A stretch of DNA of 45,292 nucleotides from a bacterium (GTDB lineage: Bacteria; Gemmatimonadota; Gemmatimonadetes; Gemmatimonadales; Gemmatimonadaceae): the NCBI GenBank assembly GCA_021813725.1, contig JAKAJN010000009.1:1-45292 (forward strand), read 5' to 3'. The notes below the pieces were generated by a model that was given only the letters and a program-made list of their open reading frames with translations, searched no databases and had not been told where the DNA came from. Shown here in pieces: positions 1 to 8,157 of this stretch (positions within the stretch are counted from its first letter, which is position 1; each line of letters begins with the position of its first letter). A program made the position numbers and the translations under genes.

Positions 1-96
1 GAGGGGAGGGCGTGCGGTCACTGCGACGCGTGTCAGCTGCGCCGGCGCGGGTTTTCGCAAGCGGGACTGTCCGACCCGGCACCGTACGTCGGCTAA
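1..96 (+). CDS. queC: QueC, 7-cyano-7-deazaguanine synthase, C-terminal end (partial)
   Basis: Frame 1 is open from the window edge to TAA at 94-96 and reads [18 protein letters not shown], then [13 protein letters not shown]. The CGxCDxCxLRxxGF signature followed by an AGxxDPxxY tail is the C-terminal zinc-binding end of QueC, which converts 7-carboxy-7-deazaguanine to preQ0 using ATP and ammonia. Three of the zinc cysteines are visible; the first lies outside the window. The frame is too short to stand out by length, but the motif and the following queE and queD make the call firm. It is the upstream member of a co-directional queuosine-precursor operon. Confidence 0.88.
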   Translation, partial: EGRACGHCDACQLRRRGFSQAGLSDPAPYVG

Positions 97-135
97 TTCG
101 ATTCACCGCCATTCGTCCTCTGATTCCGACCTCCC

Positions 136-771
136 TTGTACTCCGTCCACGAACTCTTCTTCACGCTCCAGGGTGAAGGCATGCACGCCGGCCGACCAGC
201 GGTGTTCTGCCGGTTCGCGGGCTGCAATCTGTGGTCGGGACGGGAAGCCGATCGTGCGAGCGCCGTCTGCCGCTTCTGCGACACCGACTTCGTCGGCGTC
301 GGCGCAGACGGCGGCCGGTTTGCCACGGCGGAGGCTCTCGCTCGCGCGGTTGAGGCCGCCTGGCCAGCCGACCAGGAGGGAGCGGGGGTGCGCTACGTCG
401 TGTGCACCGGGGGCGAACCGCTGCTGCAGCTCGACGTCGCAGCGATCGATGCACTGCACCAACGCGGCTTCACGGTGGCAGTCGAGACCAATGGCACGCT
501 GGCGGCGCCGCGCGGTCTCGACTGGATCTGCGTCAGTCCCAAGGCGAATGCGCCGCTCGCCATCGCCGGAGGCGACGAACTGAAGCTGGTGTATCCGCAG
601 GCGAATGCCGAACCGGATCGCTTCGACCATCTTGCCTTCCGGCATTTTCTCCTGCAACCGATGGACGGCCCCGCACGCGAAGCGAACACGCGGGCCGCCG
701 TGGAATACTGCCTGTCGCATCCCCGGTGGCGCCTGAGCCTGCAGACACACAAGCTGTTGGGACTTCGCTAG
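136..771 (+). CDS. queE: QueE, 7-carboxy-7-deazaguanine synthase (radical SAM)
   Basis: A 211-residue radical SAM protein that rearranges 6-carboxytetrahydropterin to 7-carboxy-7-deazaguanine in the queuosine pathway. The opening FFTLQGEGMHAGRPAVF is typical of QueE. The cluster cysteines are C30, C45 and C48, giving the CX14CX2C spacing of the proteobacterial QueE type instead of CX3CX2C. A GGEPLLQ motif follows near residue 94, then VETNGT and SPKAN. The start is TTG at 136: an in-frame stop at 121-123 rules out an earlier start and no later start would keep the QueE N-terminus. No Shine-Dalgarno is visible. It lies 39 bp after queC and 46 bp before queD. Confidence 0.93.
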   Translation: MYSVHELFFTLQGEGMHAGRPAVFCRFAGCNLWSGREADRASAVCRFCDTDFVGVGADGGRFATAEALARAVEAAWPADQEGAGVRYVVCTGGEPLLQLDVAAIDALHQRGFTVAVETNGTLAAPRGLDWICVSPKANAPLAIAGGDELKLVYPQANAEPDRFDHLAFRHFLLQPMDGPAREANTRAAVEYCLSHPRWRLSLQTHKLLGLR

Positions 772-820
772 TGCGCCGTCATCTCCGGCATCACCCCCTG
801 CACCCTGTGCCCAGCGCGTG

Positions 821-1174
821 ATGGACGTCTACTGCGAATTCTTCATGGCCGCCGGCCGACAACTCACGGGCGTTGCGCCAGAACATCCGTGCGCTCGCGT
901 GCACGGACACACGTTTCGCGTGCGACTGACAGTCTCCGGCCCCGTTGATCCCACGACGGGTTTCGTGATTGACTTCGCCGACGTGCAACGCGCGTTCGCG
1001 CCGGTGCACGACGCACTCGATCATCGGTTTCTCAACGACATCGCCGGGCTCGAGAATCCAACGAGCGAGCATCTCGCGGTTTGGATCTGGAAGCGGCTGC
1101 GACCTGCACTCCCCATGCTCAGCGCAGTCGAGATCACCGAGTCGGGCGCATCCGGCGTCGTGTATCGCGGCTGA
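821..1174 (+). CDS. queD: QueD, 6-carboxy-5,6,7,8-tetrahydropterin synthase
   Basis: A 117-residue protein aligning end to end with E. coli QueD: VHGHTFRVRLTVSGPVDP, the GFVIDFADV segment, LDHRFLNDI, GLENPTSE and a C-terminal YRG. It makes 6-carboxytetrahydropterin from dihydroneopterin triphosphate, the substrate of the neighbouring QueE. The catalytic cysteine (C24), two zinc histidines (H28, H30) and the DH pair in LDHRF are present. The first zinc histidine, expected in an FxAAH motif, is absent: the protein reads FMAAGRQLTG, with Gly12 at that place and one extra residue before the cysteine. A GTG at 818 is an alternative start adding one residue; ATG 821 matches family length. Confidence 0.9.
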   Translation: MDVYCEFFMAAGRQLTGVAPEHPCARVHGHTFRVRLTVSGPVDPTTGFVIDFADVQRAFAPVHDALDHRFLNDIAGLENPTSEHLAVWIWKRLRPALPMLSAVEITESGASGVVYRG

Positions 1175-1251
1175 CCCGGGCGGCGGCCCGCGGTACGACG
1201 GGCCCGCTCAGTGCCGAAACCTTCGCGTCGGCAGTAGGTTTCTACTCTGCC

Positions 1252-1812
1252 ATGCGACTCCGTCACCGCTTCGCCCTCGCGCTGCTGTTCGTCGCCGTCG
1301 CGCGCCCGCTTGCCGCACAGCAGGGCAGCGCCGGTACGCTGGCGGACCTGCTTGCCCGCGGCCCGAATCCGGACGGCCCATTCGCGCGCCGTGCGCGGCT
1401 CGCCGAGGATTCCGTCGTGCAGCGTGCCCGTGAGCAGTTGGGACGGCGCTATCGCTACGCAGCCGCGTCGCCGGAGCGCGGATTCGACTGCAGTGGACTC
1501 GTGAAGTACGTGCTCGAGGCCGTTGGCGTGGAGCTGCCGCACAACGCCGCCCGCATGGCGCGCGAGGGTGAGGCGGTGAACCCCGACTCGACCGCGCTGC
1601 AGCCTGGCGACCTCTTGATGTTCGGCCGCGGCGGCAGCACGCGTATTTCGCACGTCGGCATCTACGTGGGCGACGGCAGGATGATCCACGCGAGCACCAG
1701 CCAACGCCGCGTCGTCGAGACGCGCATGCCTTCGAAGGCATCGTCGTTGAAGTTGCGCACCGTGCGTCGCGTCCTCAGGGATTCCACCACAGTCCCCCGC
1801 GGCTTCGAGTAG
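1252..1812 (+). CDS. Secreted NlpC/P60-family endopeptidase
   Basis: A 186-residue exported protein with a signal peptide (residues 1-22, hydrophobic ALALLFVAVA, cleavage near LAAQQ) and an NlpC/P60 domain from about residue 55 to 170. The catalytic dyad is visible as C80 in GFDCSGLV and H134 in SHVGIYVG, with a further H146 in MIHAS. Such enzymes cut peptide stems of peptidoglycan in the periplasm. The frame is open upstream to 1081 inside queD, but that extension has no protein character; ATG 1252 directly precedes a good signal peptide. It stands alone, 77 bp after queD. The substrate bond cannot be told from sequence. Confidence 0.88.
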   Translation: MRLRHRFALALLFVAVARPLAAQQGSAGTLADLLARGPNPDGPFARRARLAEDSVVQRAREQLGRRYRYAAASPERGFDCSGLVKYVLEAVGVELPHNAARMAREGEAVNPDSTALQPGDLLMFGRGGSTRISHVGIYVGDGRMIHASTSQRRVVETRMPSKASSLKLRTVRRVLRDSTTVPRGFE

Positions 1813-2031
1813 GCCGGCGTCGCGCGGTTCGCTCGGAGCGTGGCCGCATGACCATCGGTTGCGTCTTCACGCGCGGTGTCTGCGTCGCGGAGAATCCCCT
1901 GCTGACCTTATTGACGTTTGCCGGCCTCGCGCCAAAGTTTTAGCGGACTTCGCTGTACAGCTTTCCCCTCGTCTACGATGGCGTTGGGAATGTTGCGCTT
2001 GATGCAACACACTCCTCCACGAGGTGCCACT
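1813..2031. other. Intergenic region upstream of the TonB-dependent receptor
   Basis: About 220 bp with no convincing gene. A TTGACG hexamer sits at 1911-1916, but no good -10 is found at standard spacing, so it is a weak promoter candidate only. A Shine-Dalgarno-like GAGGTG lies five bases before ATG 2032. Confidence 0.4.
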
Positions 2032-4824
2032 ATGGAAGTTCGATTCGTCGGCAGGTTGCTTGCGGCAATCGGGTTCGTTGCCGTGGCAGGAACCGCGGCG
2101 GCGCAGCAGGGTCGCATTGTTGGCAAGGTGACCGACGAAGCAGGCGCGGCAGTCGCGTCGGCGACCGTGCAGGTCATCGAGGGCCTGCGCACGGCGGCAG
2201 TGGCGACGACCGGCGAGGACGGACGCTACACGGTTGCCAGTCTCCGGGCCGGGTCGTACGCCGTGCGCGTGACTCGCATCGGTTTCAAGCCGGCGCGCAA
2301 GGACAATGTGGCCGTGGCGAGCGCCTCGGTGACGGCGGACTTCACGCTCGCCGAGATGCCGACGCAACTGAACGCGGTAGCGGTCACCGGCATCGCCGAG
2401 GAGGAGAAGATCAACAAGGCGCCGGCCGCCATCAGCGTGCTGAGCCAGGAGAAGATCAACGAAACAGTCACCACGACGCCGGTGGACCAGTTGCGCGACG
2501 TCCCGGGCATCGACATCACGGCGGGCGGTGTGGTGCAGTCCAACGTGGTGGCCCGCGGCTTCAACAACATCTTCTCGGGCTCGCTGCTGACGCTCACGGA
2601 CAATCGGTTCAACTTTGTGCCGTCGCTGCGCGTCAACGTCTCCTACATGTCGCCGACGAGCAACGAGGACATCGAGCGCATCGAAGTCGTCCTCGGCCCC
2701 GCGGCGGCGCTGTACGGCCCGAACGCGACGCAGGGCGTGATGCACGTCATCACGAAGTCGCCGTTCACTTCCAAGGGCGGCACGCTCACGACCGACATTG
2801 GCGAACAAAGCATGCGCCGCTTCTCGGCGCGCTACGCCAACACGGTGGGCGAGAAATTCGGCTACAAGGTCTCGGCCGAGCGGCTGACGGCCACTGACTT
2901 CACGAGCGTGGACAGCGTGGAGCTGAAGGCCGGCCGTCAGCGCAGCTTCGACATTGAACGGACGGCGATGGATTTCCGCGCCGATTTCCGCCCCGACAAG
3001 AAGACGGAAATCGTGGCGAACTTCGGCCAGACGCTGATCGGCAGCTCCGTCGAGCCCACCGGGCTTGGCGCCGCGCAGGTGAAAGATTGGAGGTTCCGCG
3101 CCTACCAGCTGCGCGCCAAGCGCGGTCGCCTCTTCGCGCAGGTCTTCCGCAACGAGAGCGACGCCGGCGAGACGTTCCTGCTGCGCACCGGGCAGACGAT
3201 GGTCGACCAGTCGAGCCAGACGGTCGGCCAGGTGCAGCACAGCACGTCGTTCGGCCCGGACGGTCGGCAGACGTTCGTGTACGGCGGCGACTACCTGGCG
3301 ACGAACCCCAAGACGGGCGGCACGATCAACGGCCGCAATGAGAACGACGACAACTTCACGGAGGTCGGCGGCTACGTTCACTCGATCACGCACCTGAACA
3401 AGTACTGGCAGGCGGTGGCCGCGATCCGCTATGACAAGCACAGCCGGCTGAGCGAGGGCAACTGGTCGCCGCGCGCGGCGCTCGTCTACAATCCGAACGA
3501 CGTGCAGAGCTTCCGCGTCTCGTATAACCGCGGCTTCTCGAATCCGTCGACGAACAACATGTTCCTCGACTTGGCCGCCGGGTACATCGGCGGGACCAAC
3601 GCGACCAACTCGTTGTACACGGTGCGCGCACTCGGCACGCCGTCGGATGGGTTCCAGTTCCGGCGCGACTGTGTGGGCGGCGTCGGCAATCTCTGCATGA
3701 AGTCGCCGTTCAACCCAGGCGGCAAGGGCGCATTCACGCCGGCCAACGCCGCGCTGTACTACAAGGCGGCGGTCGCGGCGGCGGCGGCCGGCGGCATGGG
3801 CAACGCGGTGACGGCCGCGCTCGCGCCGAGCTTCGGCTCCGCCACGGCGGCGCAGCTCTCCGCGCTGGTGATGTCCACGCTCGCCTCGCTCCAGCCGAGT
3901 CCGACCCAGGTGGCGACGAAGCTGCGCGTGCTCAATCCGACCACGGCGCGATTCACCGACGTCGCGGCCGGCGACGTGCGCGACATTGAACAGATTCGGC
4001 CGACGCTCACGACGAGCTGGGAGACCGGCTGGAAGGGTCAGATTGGCAAGAAGTTCTATGGTACGGTGGACTGGTGGTATTCGGAGCGCACGGACTTCGT
4101 GGGCCCGCTGATCGTCGAGACGCCGAACGTCTTCCTCGACGCGGCCTCGCTCGCCGGGTTCATCGGCCCGAATCTGGTGCCGGCGCTGACAGCGGCGCTC
4201 ACGCCGGTGCTGGGCGCGGCGGCAGGCCCGACCGCGGCGGCGCTGGCCGGCAAGCTGGCCCCGACGATAGCTGGTGGACTCGGCGGCGTGTCCGGCTCGA
4301 CGACGACCGGCGTGCCGCTCGGCGTGGTGAACCCCGACAACGCGCTCTCCGGCAGCACGGATATCGTGCTCGCCTACCGCAACTTTGGCCGCGTGCGGTT
4401 GAACGGCTGGGACCTCAGCGGCAACTATCTGGTAAGCGACCGGCTCTCGGTGTACAGCACCTATAGCTGGGTGAGCAAGGACTACTTCCCGCGCGCGCTG
4501 GTCGGCGGTGTGTCAGACATCGCGCTCAACGCGCCGCGCAAGAAGAGCACGGTCGCCATCCGCTGGCGTGACGATGCGAGCGGCTTCAACGCCGAGGCGC
4601 GGTTCCGCCATGCGGCGCGGTTCCCCGGCAACTCGGGCGTCTACATCGGCAACGTGCGCGCGTACAACCTCTACGATGCCTCGCTGACGTTCCGCCCGAC
4701 GTTCTTGGGTGGCGCGATGCTCTCGGTGACGGGGCAGAATGTGCTCGGCACGCGCCACGCCGAGTTCGTCGGCGGCGCGCCGCTGGGGCGGCTGATCATG
4801 ACTCGCGTGCAGTATTCGTTCTAA
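2032..4824 (+). CDS. TonB-dependent outer-membrane receptor with carboxypeptidase-regulatory-like N-terminus
   Basis: A 930-residue outer-membrane receptor that would import an unidentified ligand using TonB energy. Order of parts: signal peptide (1-24, ending TAAAQQ), a CarboxypepD_reg-like beta-sandwich (about 25-110, GRIVGKVTDEAGAAV and GRYTVASLRAGSYAV), a plug domain (about 118-245, with PVDQLRDVPGIDI and IERIEVVLGPAAALYGPNA), then a barrel ending in aromatic VQYSF. ATG 2032 is preferred over upstream in-frame ATGs because GAGGTG lies just before it and the signal peptide starts there. Two Ala/Gly-rich segments (about residues 569-623 and 709-763) interrupt the barrel and are unusual. Substrate genes are not nearby. 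Confidence 0.9.
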   Translation: MEVRFVGRLLAAIGFVAVAGTAAAQQGRIVGKVTDEAGAAVASATVQVIEGLRTAAVATTGEDGRYTVASLRAGSYAVRVTRIGFKPARKDNVAVASASVTADFTLAEMPTQLNAVAVTGIAEEEKINKAPAAISVLSQEKINETVTTTPVDQLRDVPGIDITAGGVVQSNVVARGFNNIFSGSLLTLTDNRFNFVPSLRVNVSYMSPTSNEDIERIEVVLGPAAALYGPNATQGVMHVITKSPFTSKGGTLTTDIGEQSMRRFSARYANTVGEKFGYKVSAERLTATDFTSVDSVELKAGRQRSFDIERTAMDFRADFRPDKKTEIVANFGQTLIGSSVEPTGLGAAQVKDWRFRAYQLRAKRGRLFAQVFRNESDAGETFLLRTGQTMVDQSSQTVGQVQHSTSFGPDGRQTFVYGGDYLATNPKTGGTINGRNENDDNFTEVGGYVHSITHLNKYWQAVAAIRYDKHSRLSEGNWSPRAALVYNPNDVQSFRVSYNRGFSNPSTNNMFLDLAAGYIGGTNATNSLYTVRALGTPSDGFQFRRDCVGGVGNLCMKSPFNPGGKGAFTPANAALYYKAAVAAAAAGGMGNAVTAALAPSFGSATAAQLSALVMSTLASLQPSPTQVATKLRVLNPTTARFTDVAAGDVRDIEQIRPTLTTSWETGWKGQIGKKFYGTVDWWYSERTDFVGPLIVETPNVFLDAASLAGFIGPNLVPALTAALTPVLGAAAGPTAAALAGKLAPTIAGGLGGVSGSTTTGVPLGVVNPDNALSGSTDIVLAYRNFGRVRLNGWDLSGNYLVSDRLSVYSTYSWVSKDYFPRALVGGVSDIALNAPRKKSTVAIRWRDDASGFNAEARFRHAARFPGNSGVYIGNVRAYNLYDASLTFRPTFLGGAMLSVTGQNVLGTRHAEFVGGAPLGRLIMTRVQYSF

Positions 4825-4875
4825 AGCAGAGAAAAAGCAGAGAAAAAGCAGAGAAGAAGCAGAGAAAAAGCAGAA
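4825..4875 (+). repeat. 11-bp tandem repeat, about 4.6 copies
   Basis: Directly after the receptor stop codon the unit AGCAGAGAAAA repeats at 4825, 4836, 4847 (last bases AAGA, one change) and 4858, and a partial fifth unit runs into the terminator stem. The core AAAAGCAGA is the same as the 5' arm of the hairpin at 4866-4909, so each unit is a partial copy of that arm. Confidence 0.9.
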
Positions 4876-4909
4876 CGGCGGGGCAGCGATGCCTCGCCGT
4901 TCTGCTTTT
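4866..4909 (+). terminator. Rho-independent terminator after the receptor gene
   Basis: Perfect 15-bp arms AAAAGCAGAACGGCG (4866-4880) and CGCCGTTCTGCTTTT (4895-4909) enclose a 14-base loop whose ends can extend the stem with one mismatch. The GC stem followed by TTTT fits an intrinsic terminator; the A-run on the other side could let it act in both directions. Confidence 0.85.
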
Positions 4910-4992
4910 GCGGGGGCTGCGGCGGCGCGCTGGCTGCGCCCGCGTCGCTGCACCCCACTCTGTCCGCTGCCCGCTACACCCTAGATTTCGGA

Positions 4993-5799
4993 ATGCTTCC
5001 GCTGCTCGATCCATACCGCCGCCTCGTCATCGCGCACCGTGGCAACTCGATGCACGCGCCGGAGGACACGCTCGAGGCGCTCGCGCAGGGGCTGGGCCTC
5101 GGGGCGGATGGCATCGAATTCGACGTGCGGCTCAGCGCGGACGGCGTGCCGGTCGTGATCCACGATCCGACGCTCGATCGCACGACCGACGCGGTCGGAC
5201 TCGTCGCGCGGCAATCGCTCGCCGCGCTACGTGCTTGCGATGCGGGGCATCGGTTCACGCGCGACGAGGGGCGCACGTTTCCGTATCGCGGCCGCGGCGT
5301 GCGCATCCCGACACTCGACGAGGTCCTTGAGACCTTCCCGGCCGTCGCCTGCATTCTCGAGATCAAGGCGCCCGAGGCCACCGACGCCGTGATGCGTACC
5401 ATCGAACGGCATGGCGCCGCGGACCGCGTGCTCATCGGCAGCTTCGCGGAGGCGGCGCACGCGCAGCTCCAAGGCCGCGGATTTCACATCACCGCGTCGA
5501 GGCGGGACGTCGAGCGCCTGTTCGTGCGCGCGCTGCTCGGCTTGCCGCTGGGACGCACGCCGTATCAGGCCTGCAGCGTGCCGCCGCGGTGGAAGTGGCT
5601 GCGCATTCCGGTCACGCGGTTCGCCCGCGTGCTGCGCCGGCGTGGCATTCCCACCCATTGCTGGACGATCAATGACCCGGCGATGGCGGCGGACCTTTGG
5701 GCTGGCGGGGTCAGCGCGATACTTTCCGATGATCCCGGGACGATGCTCGCGCTGCGCGAGCGGCTCTTCCCGGCCCTTTCCGCCGCGGAGTCGCGATGA
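4993..5799 (+). CDS. Glycerophosphodiester phosphodiesterase
   Basis: A 268-residue cytoplasmic-type GDPD enzyme that hydrolyses glycerophosphodiesters to glycerol-3-phosphate and an alcohol. Active-site motifs are visible: AHRGNSMHAPEDT (H15, R16, E24), IEFDVRLSADG (E42, D44) and VIHDPTLDRTT (H57), then LEIKAP near residue 124 and the C-terminal CWTIND and LSDDP strands. The usual ENT triad after the first motif is EDT here, a mild variation. No signal peptide. Its stop overlaps the start of the ABC exporter gene (ATGA at 5796-5799), so the two are translationally coupled, perhaps for membrane lipid turnover and export; that link is inference. Confidence 0.9.
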   Translation: MLPLLDPYRRLVIAHRGNSMHAPEDTLEALAQGLGLGADGIEFDVRLSADGVPVVIHDPTLDRTTDAVGLVARQSLAALRACDAGHRFTRDEGRTFPYRGRGVRIPTLDEVLETFPAVACILEIKAPEATDAVMRTIERHGAADRVLIGSFAEAAHAQLQGRGFHITASRRDVERLFVRALLGLPLGRTPYQACSVPPRWKWLRIPVTRFARVLRRRGIPTHCWTINDPAMAADLWAGGVSAILSDDPGTMLALRERLFPALSAAESR

Positions 5800-7604
5800 C
5801 CCCCCCAGCGCCCGACAAGAAGAAGACGAACTACCGGCAAGCCTGGGGCGAGGCCAAGGCGTTGATGTGGACGCACCGCCGCACGCTCGCCATCGGCTTC
5901 GCCTTGATGCTGCTGAGCCGGGCGGCGGGATTCGTCGGCCCGGCCAGCACCAAGTGGCTGATGGACGAGGTCGTCGGAAAGCGCCGCTTCGAACTGCTCT
6001 GGCCGCTCGCGCTGGCCGTGGGGGCCGCGGCGCTCGTGCAGGCGGCGACGAGCTTCGCCCTTTCGCAGGTGATCAGCGTCGCCGGCCAGCGCGCCATCAC
6101 CGAGCTCCGCCGGCGGGTGCACGCCCGGCTGCTGCGCCTGCCGGTCTCGTTCTTCGACGAGACGCAATCGGGCGTGCTCATCAACCGCGTGATGAACGAC
6201 GCCGAGGGGATCCGGAATCTGATCGGCACCGGGATCATTCAGCTCGTCGGCGGCGTGCTCACCGCCATCGTCGCGCTCGTCGTGCTGTTCTACCTGAACT
6301 GGCAGATGACGGTCGCGACCCTGTTGTTCCTTGCCCTCTTCGGCGCAGGCATGGCGTATGCCTTCAAGACGCTGCGCCCGGTCTTCCGCGAGCGGAGCAT
6401 CATCACCGCCGAAGTGAGCGGCCGACTCGGCCAGGCGTTCGGCGGCGCGCGCGTGGTGAAGGTCTACACCGCCGAGAAGCGCGAGGAGAAGGTCTTCACG
6501 CTCGGCGCGCATCGTCTCTTCCGCAACATCGCACGCACGATCACCGGCACGTCCGCCATCGGCGCGCTGAGCACGGTCATCATCGGTGCGATCTACGTGA
6601 TCCTGATCGTCTTCGGCGGTCGGGCGATCATCAGCGGCCAGATGACCATCGGCGACCTGTTCATGTACGTGTTCATGGTCGCGCTCGTCGCCTTCCCGGT
6701 GGTGCAGATCGCCAGCATTGGCACGCAGATCACCGAGGCATTCGCCGGTCTCGACCGCATTCGCGAGATCATGCAGACGCCAACCGAGGACGAGCACGAC
6801 GCGTCACGCCAGCGCGTGCGCGCGCTGCGCGGCGAGATCGCGTTCGACAGCGTCAGCTTCGAGTATCGCCCCGGCATTCCGGTGCTGCGCGACGTGTCGT
6901 TCAATGCGCCGGCCGGCACGACCACGGCGCTCGTTGGCTCAAGCGGATCGGGCAAGAGCACGCTCATCTCGCTCATCATGGCGTTCGCGCGCCCGAAGAC
7001 TGGACGCATTCTCGTGGACGGAGAAGACTTGGCGTCGCTGCGGTTGCGCGACTACCGCGCCAACCTCGGCGTGGTGCTGCAGGACAACTTCCTGTTCGAT
7101 GGCACCGTGCTCGACAACATCGCGTTCTCCAAGCCTGGGGCTACCAAGGACGAAGTGCTGGCCGCGGCGCGTGTGGCGCACTGCGACGAGTTCGTGCGCC
7201 AGTTTCCGGACGGGTACGACACCGTCGTCGGCGAGCGTGGCGTCAAGCTGTCGGGTGGCCAGCGGCAGCGCGTCGCCATTGCGCGCGCCATTCTCAGCGA
7301 CCCGCGCGTGCTGCTGCTCGACGAGGCAACGTCGTCGCTCGACAGCGAGAGCGAGCAGCAGATCAAGGAGGGCCTGCGGGCGCTGCGCAGCGGACGCACG
7401 ACCTTCGTGATCGCGCACCGCCTCAGCACCATCCAGAGCGCTGACCAGATTCTTGTGCTCGAACATGGCGAGATCGTGGAGCGCGGCACGCACGGCGCAT
7501 TGCTGCGGCTGGGCGGTCGCTACCGGCAGCTCTATGACACGCAGTACCGCGCCGAGATGGACCAGTTCATCAATCCGGGCGAAGAGATGGTCAGGACGGA
7601 GTAG
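5796..7604 (+). CDS. ABC exporter, fused permease and ATPase (MsbA-like)
   Basis: A 602-residue half-transporter: six-helix ABC membrane domain (about residues 30-320, including a WLMDEVVGKRRF elbow and the coupling FFDETQSGVLINRV segment) followed by a nucleotide-binding domain. Walker A GSSGSGKST is near residue 380, the Q-loop LQDNFLFDGTV near 427, signature LSGGQRQR near 485, Walker B VLLLDEATSSLD near 504 and the H-loop AHRLST near 535. The organisation matches homodimeric lipid or lipid-linked exporters of the MsbA type. Start overlaps the GDPD stop. Its 3' end overlaps the convergent small gene by 14 bp. The substrate is not determined. Confidence 0.9.
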   Translation: MTPPAPDKKKTNYRQAWGEAKALMWTHRRTLAIGFALMLLSRAAGFVGPASTKWLMDEVVGKRRFELLWPLALAVGAAALVQAATSFALSQVISVAGQRAITELRRRVHARLLRLPVSFFDETQSGVLINRVMNDAEGIRNLIGTGIIQLVGGVLTAIVALVVLFYLNWQMTVATLLFLALFGAGMAYAFKTLRPVFRERSIITAEVSGRLGQAFGGARVVKVYTAEKREEKVFTLGAHRLFRNIARTITGTSAIGALSTVIIGAIYVILIVFGGRAIISGQMTIGDLFMYVFMVALVAFPVVQIASIGTQITEAFAGLDRIREIMQTPTEDEHDASRQRVRALRGEIAFDSVSFEYRPGIPVLRDVSFNAPAGTTTALVGSSGSGKSTLISLIMAFARPKTGRILVDGEDLASLRLRDYRANLGVVLQDNFLFDGTVLDNIAFSKPGATKDEVLAAARVAHCDEFVRQFPDGYDTVVGERGVKLSGGQRQRVAIARAILSDPRVLLLDEATSSLDSESEQQIKEGLRALRSGRTTFVIAHRLSTIQSADQILVLEHGEIVERGTHGALLRLGGRYRQLYDTQYRAEMDQFINPGEEMVRTE

Positions 7605-7986
7605 GAAGTCTCTTCCCCGTCATCTTTCCCCCGTCTCCCTGCATTGCCCACGAGCCGTCGAGCGTGCCGTCCTCGGCCACGGTGACCTCGGCGGTGGCCT
7701 CGGTTCCCTGCGGCGTCGACAGCACCACCTTCATGGTGCGCCCCTCGATCTTCAACGAGACGATGACCGACGTGCCGTAGTTCGGGTTGCTGAGCGTGCC
7801 GGTGTACGAGCCGTCGTCCTTCTTCTCGACGACCATTTCGAAGTCGGCGGCCTGACCCTGCACGACCGTCTGCACGGCGTACTTGCCGACCGGGTCGAGC
7901 GGAGCGGGCGACGCGGTGTCTTGCGCCCCGAGGGCGGCCGGAAGCACCAGTGCAAGCAATCCTGCGGCGAGCAATCGGAGTTTCAT
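7591..7986 (-). CDS. Small secreted protein of unknown function
   Basis: A 131-residue protein with a clear signal peptide (MKLRLLAAGLLALVLPAALGAQ). The mature part is acidic and alternates short beta-like stretches (GKYAVQTVVQG, FEMVVEKKDDGSYTGTLSN, ATAEVTVAEDGTLDGSW), which suggests a small beta-barrel or sandwich periplasmic protein. I do not recognise the family with certainty. It reads towards the ABC exporter and overlaps its last 14 bp; upstream it shares the 7987-8157 gap with the divergent lactate permease gene. Confidence 0.8.
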   Translation of the reverse strand: MKLRLLAAGLLALVLPAALGAQDTASPAPLDPVGKYAVQTVVQGQAADFEMVVEKKDDGSYTGTLSNPNYGTSVIVSLKIEGRTMKVVLSTPQGTEATAEVTVAEDGTLDGSWAMQGDGGKMTGKRLPTPS

Positions 7987-8157
7987 CGCGGGTTCATCCG
8001 GGTCGAGGGTGAGCGCTGCCGGCGAAGTCGTCGTCGACTGTCAGCCGTCGACCTGCGTCCGACTTCTGTCCAGAGAATACCGCTCCGACCCACCGACCAA
8101 CAGGTGGCGCCCGCCGCCGATTCGCCGCATGTTCGGGCCTTCCCAGCCCCGACCCAC

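Noticed and set aside
1185-1204. GGCCCG/CGGGCC hairpin after queD
   Set aside because: A six-bp stem with no T-run; such hairpins are expected by chance in this GC-rich DNA.
1867-3441. Long minus-strand open frame of 524 codons across the receptor gene
   Set aside because: It is Arg/His-rich with no domain and lies antisense to a well-supported gene; it is a GC-driven shadow frame.
5565-6797. Minus-strand frame of 410 codons over GDPD and the ABC exporter
   Set aside because: Highly charged (Asp/Glu/His/Arg) without recognisable domains; antisense to genes with conserved motifs.
5411-7444. Long plus-strand frame of 677 codons over the GDPD and ABC genes
   Set aside because: Arg-rich without any motif, in a different frame from two clear genes.
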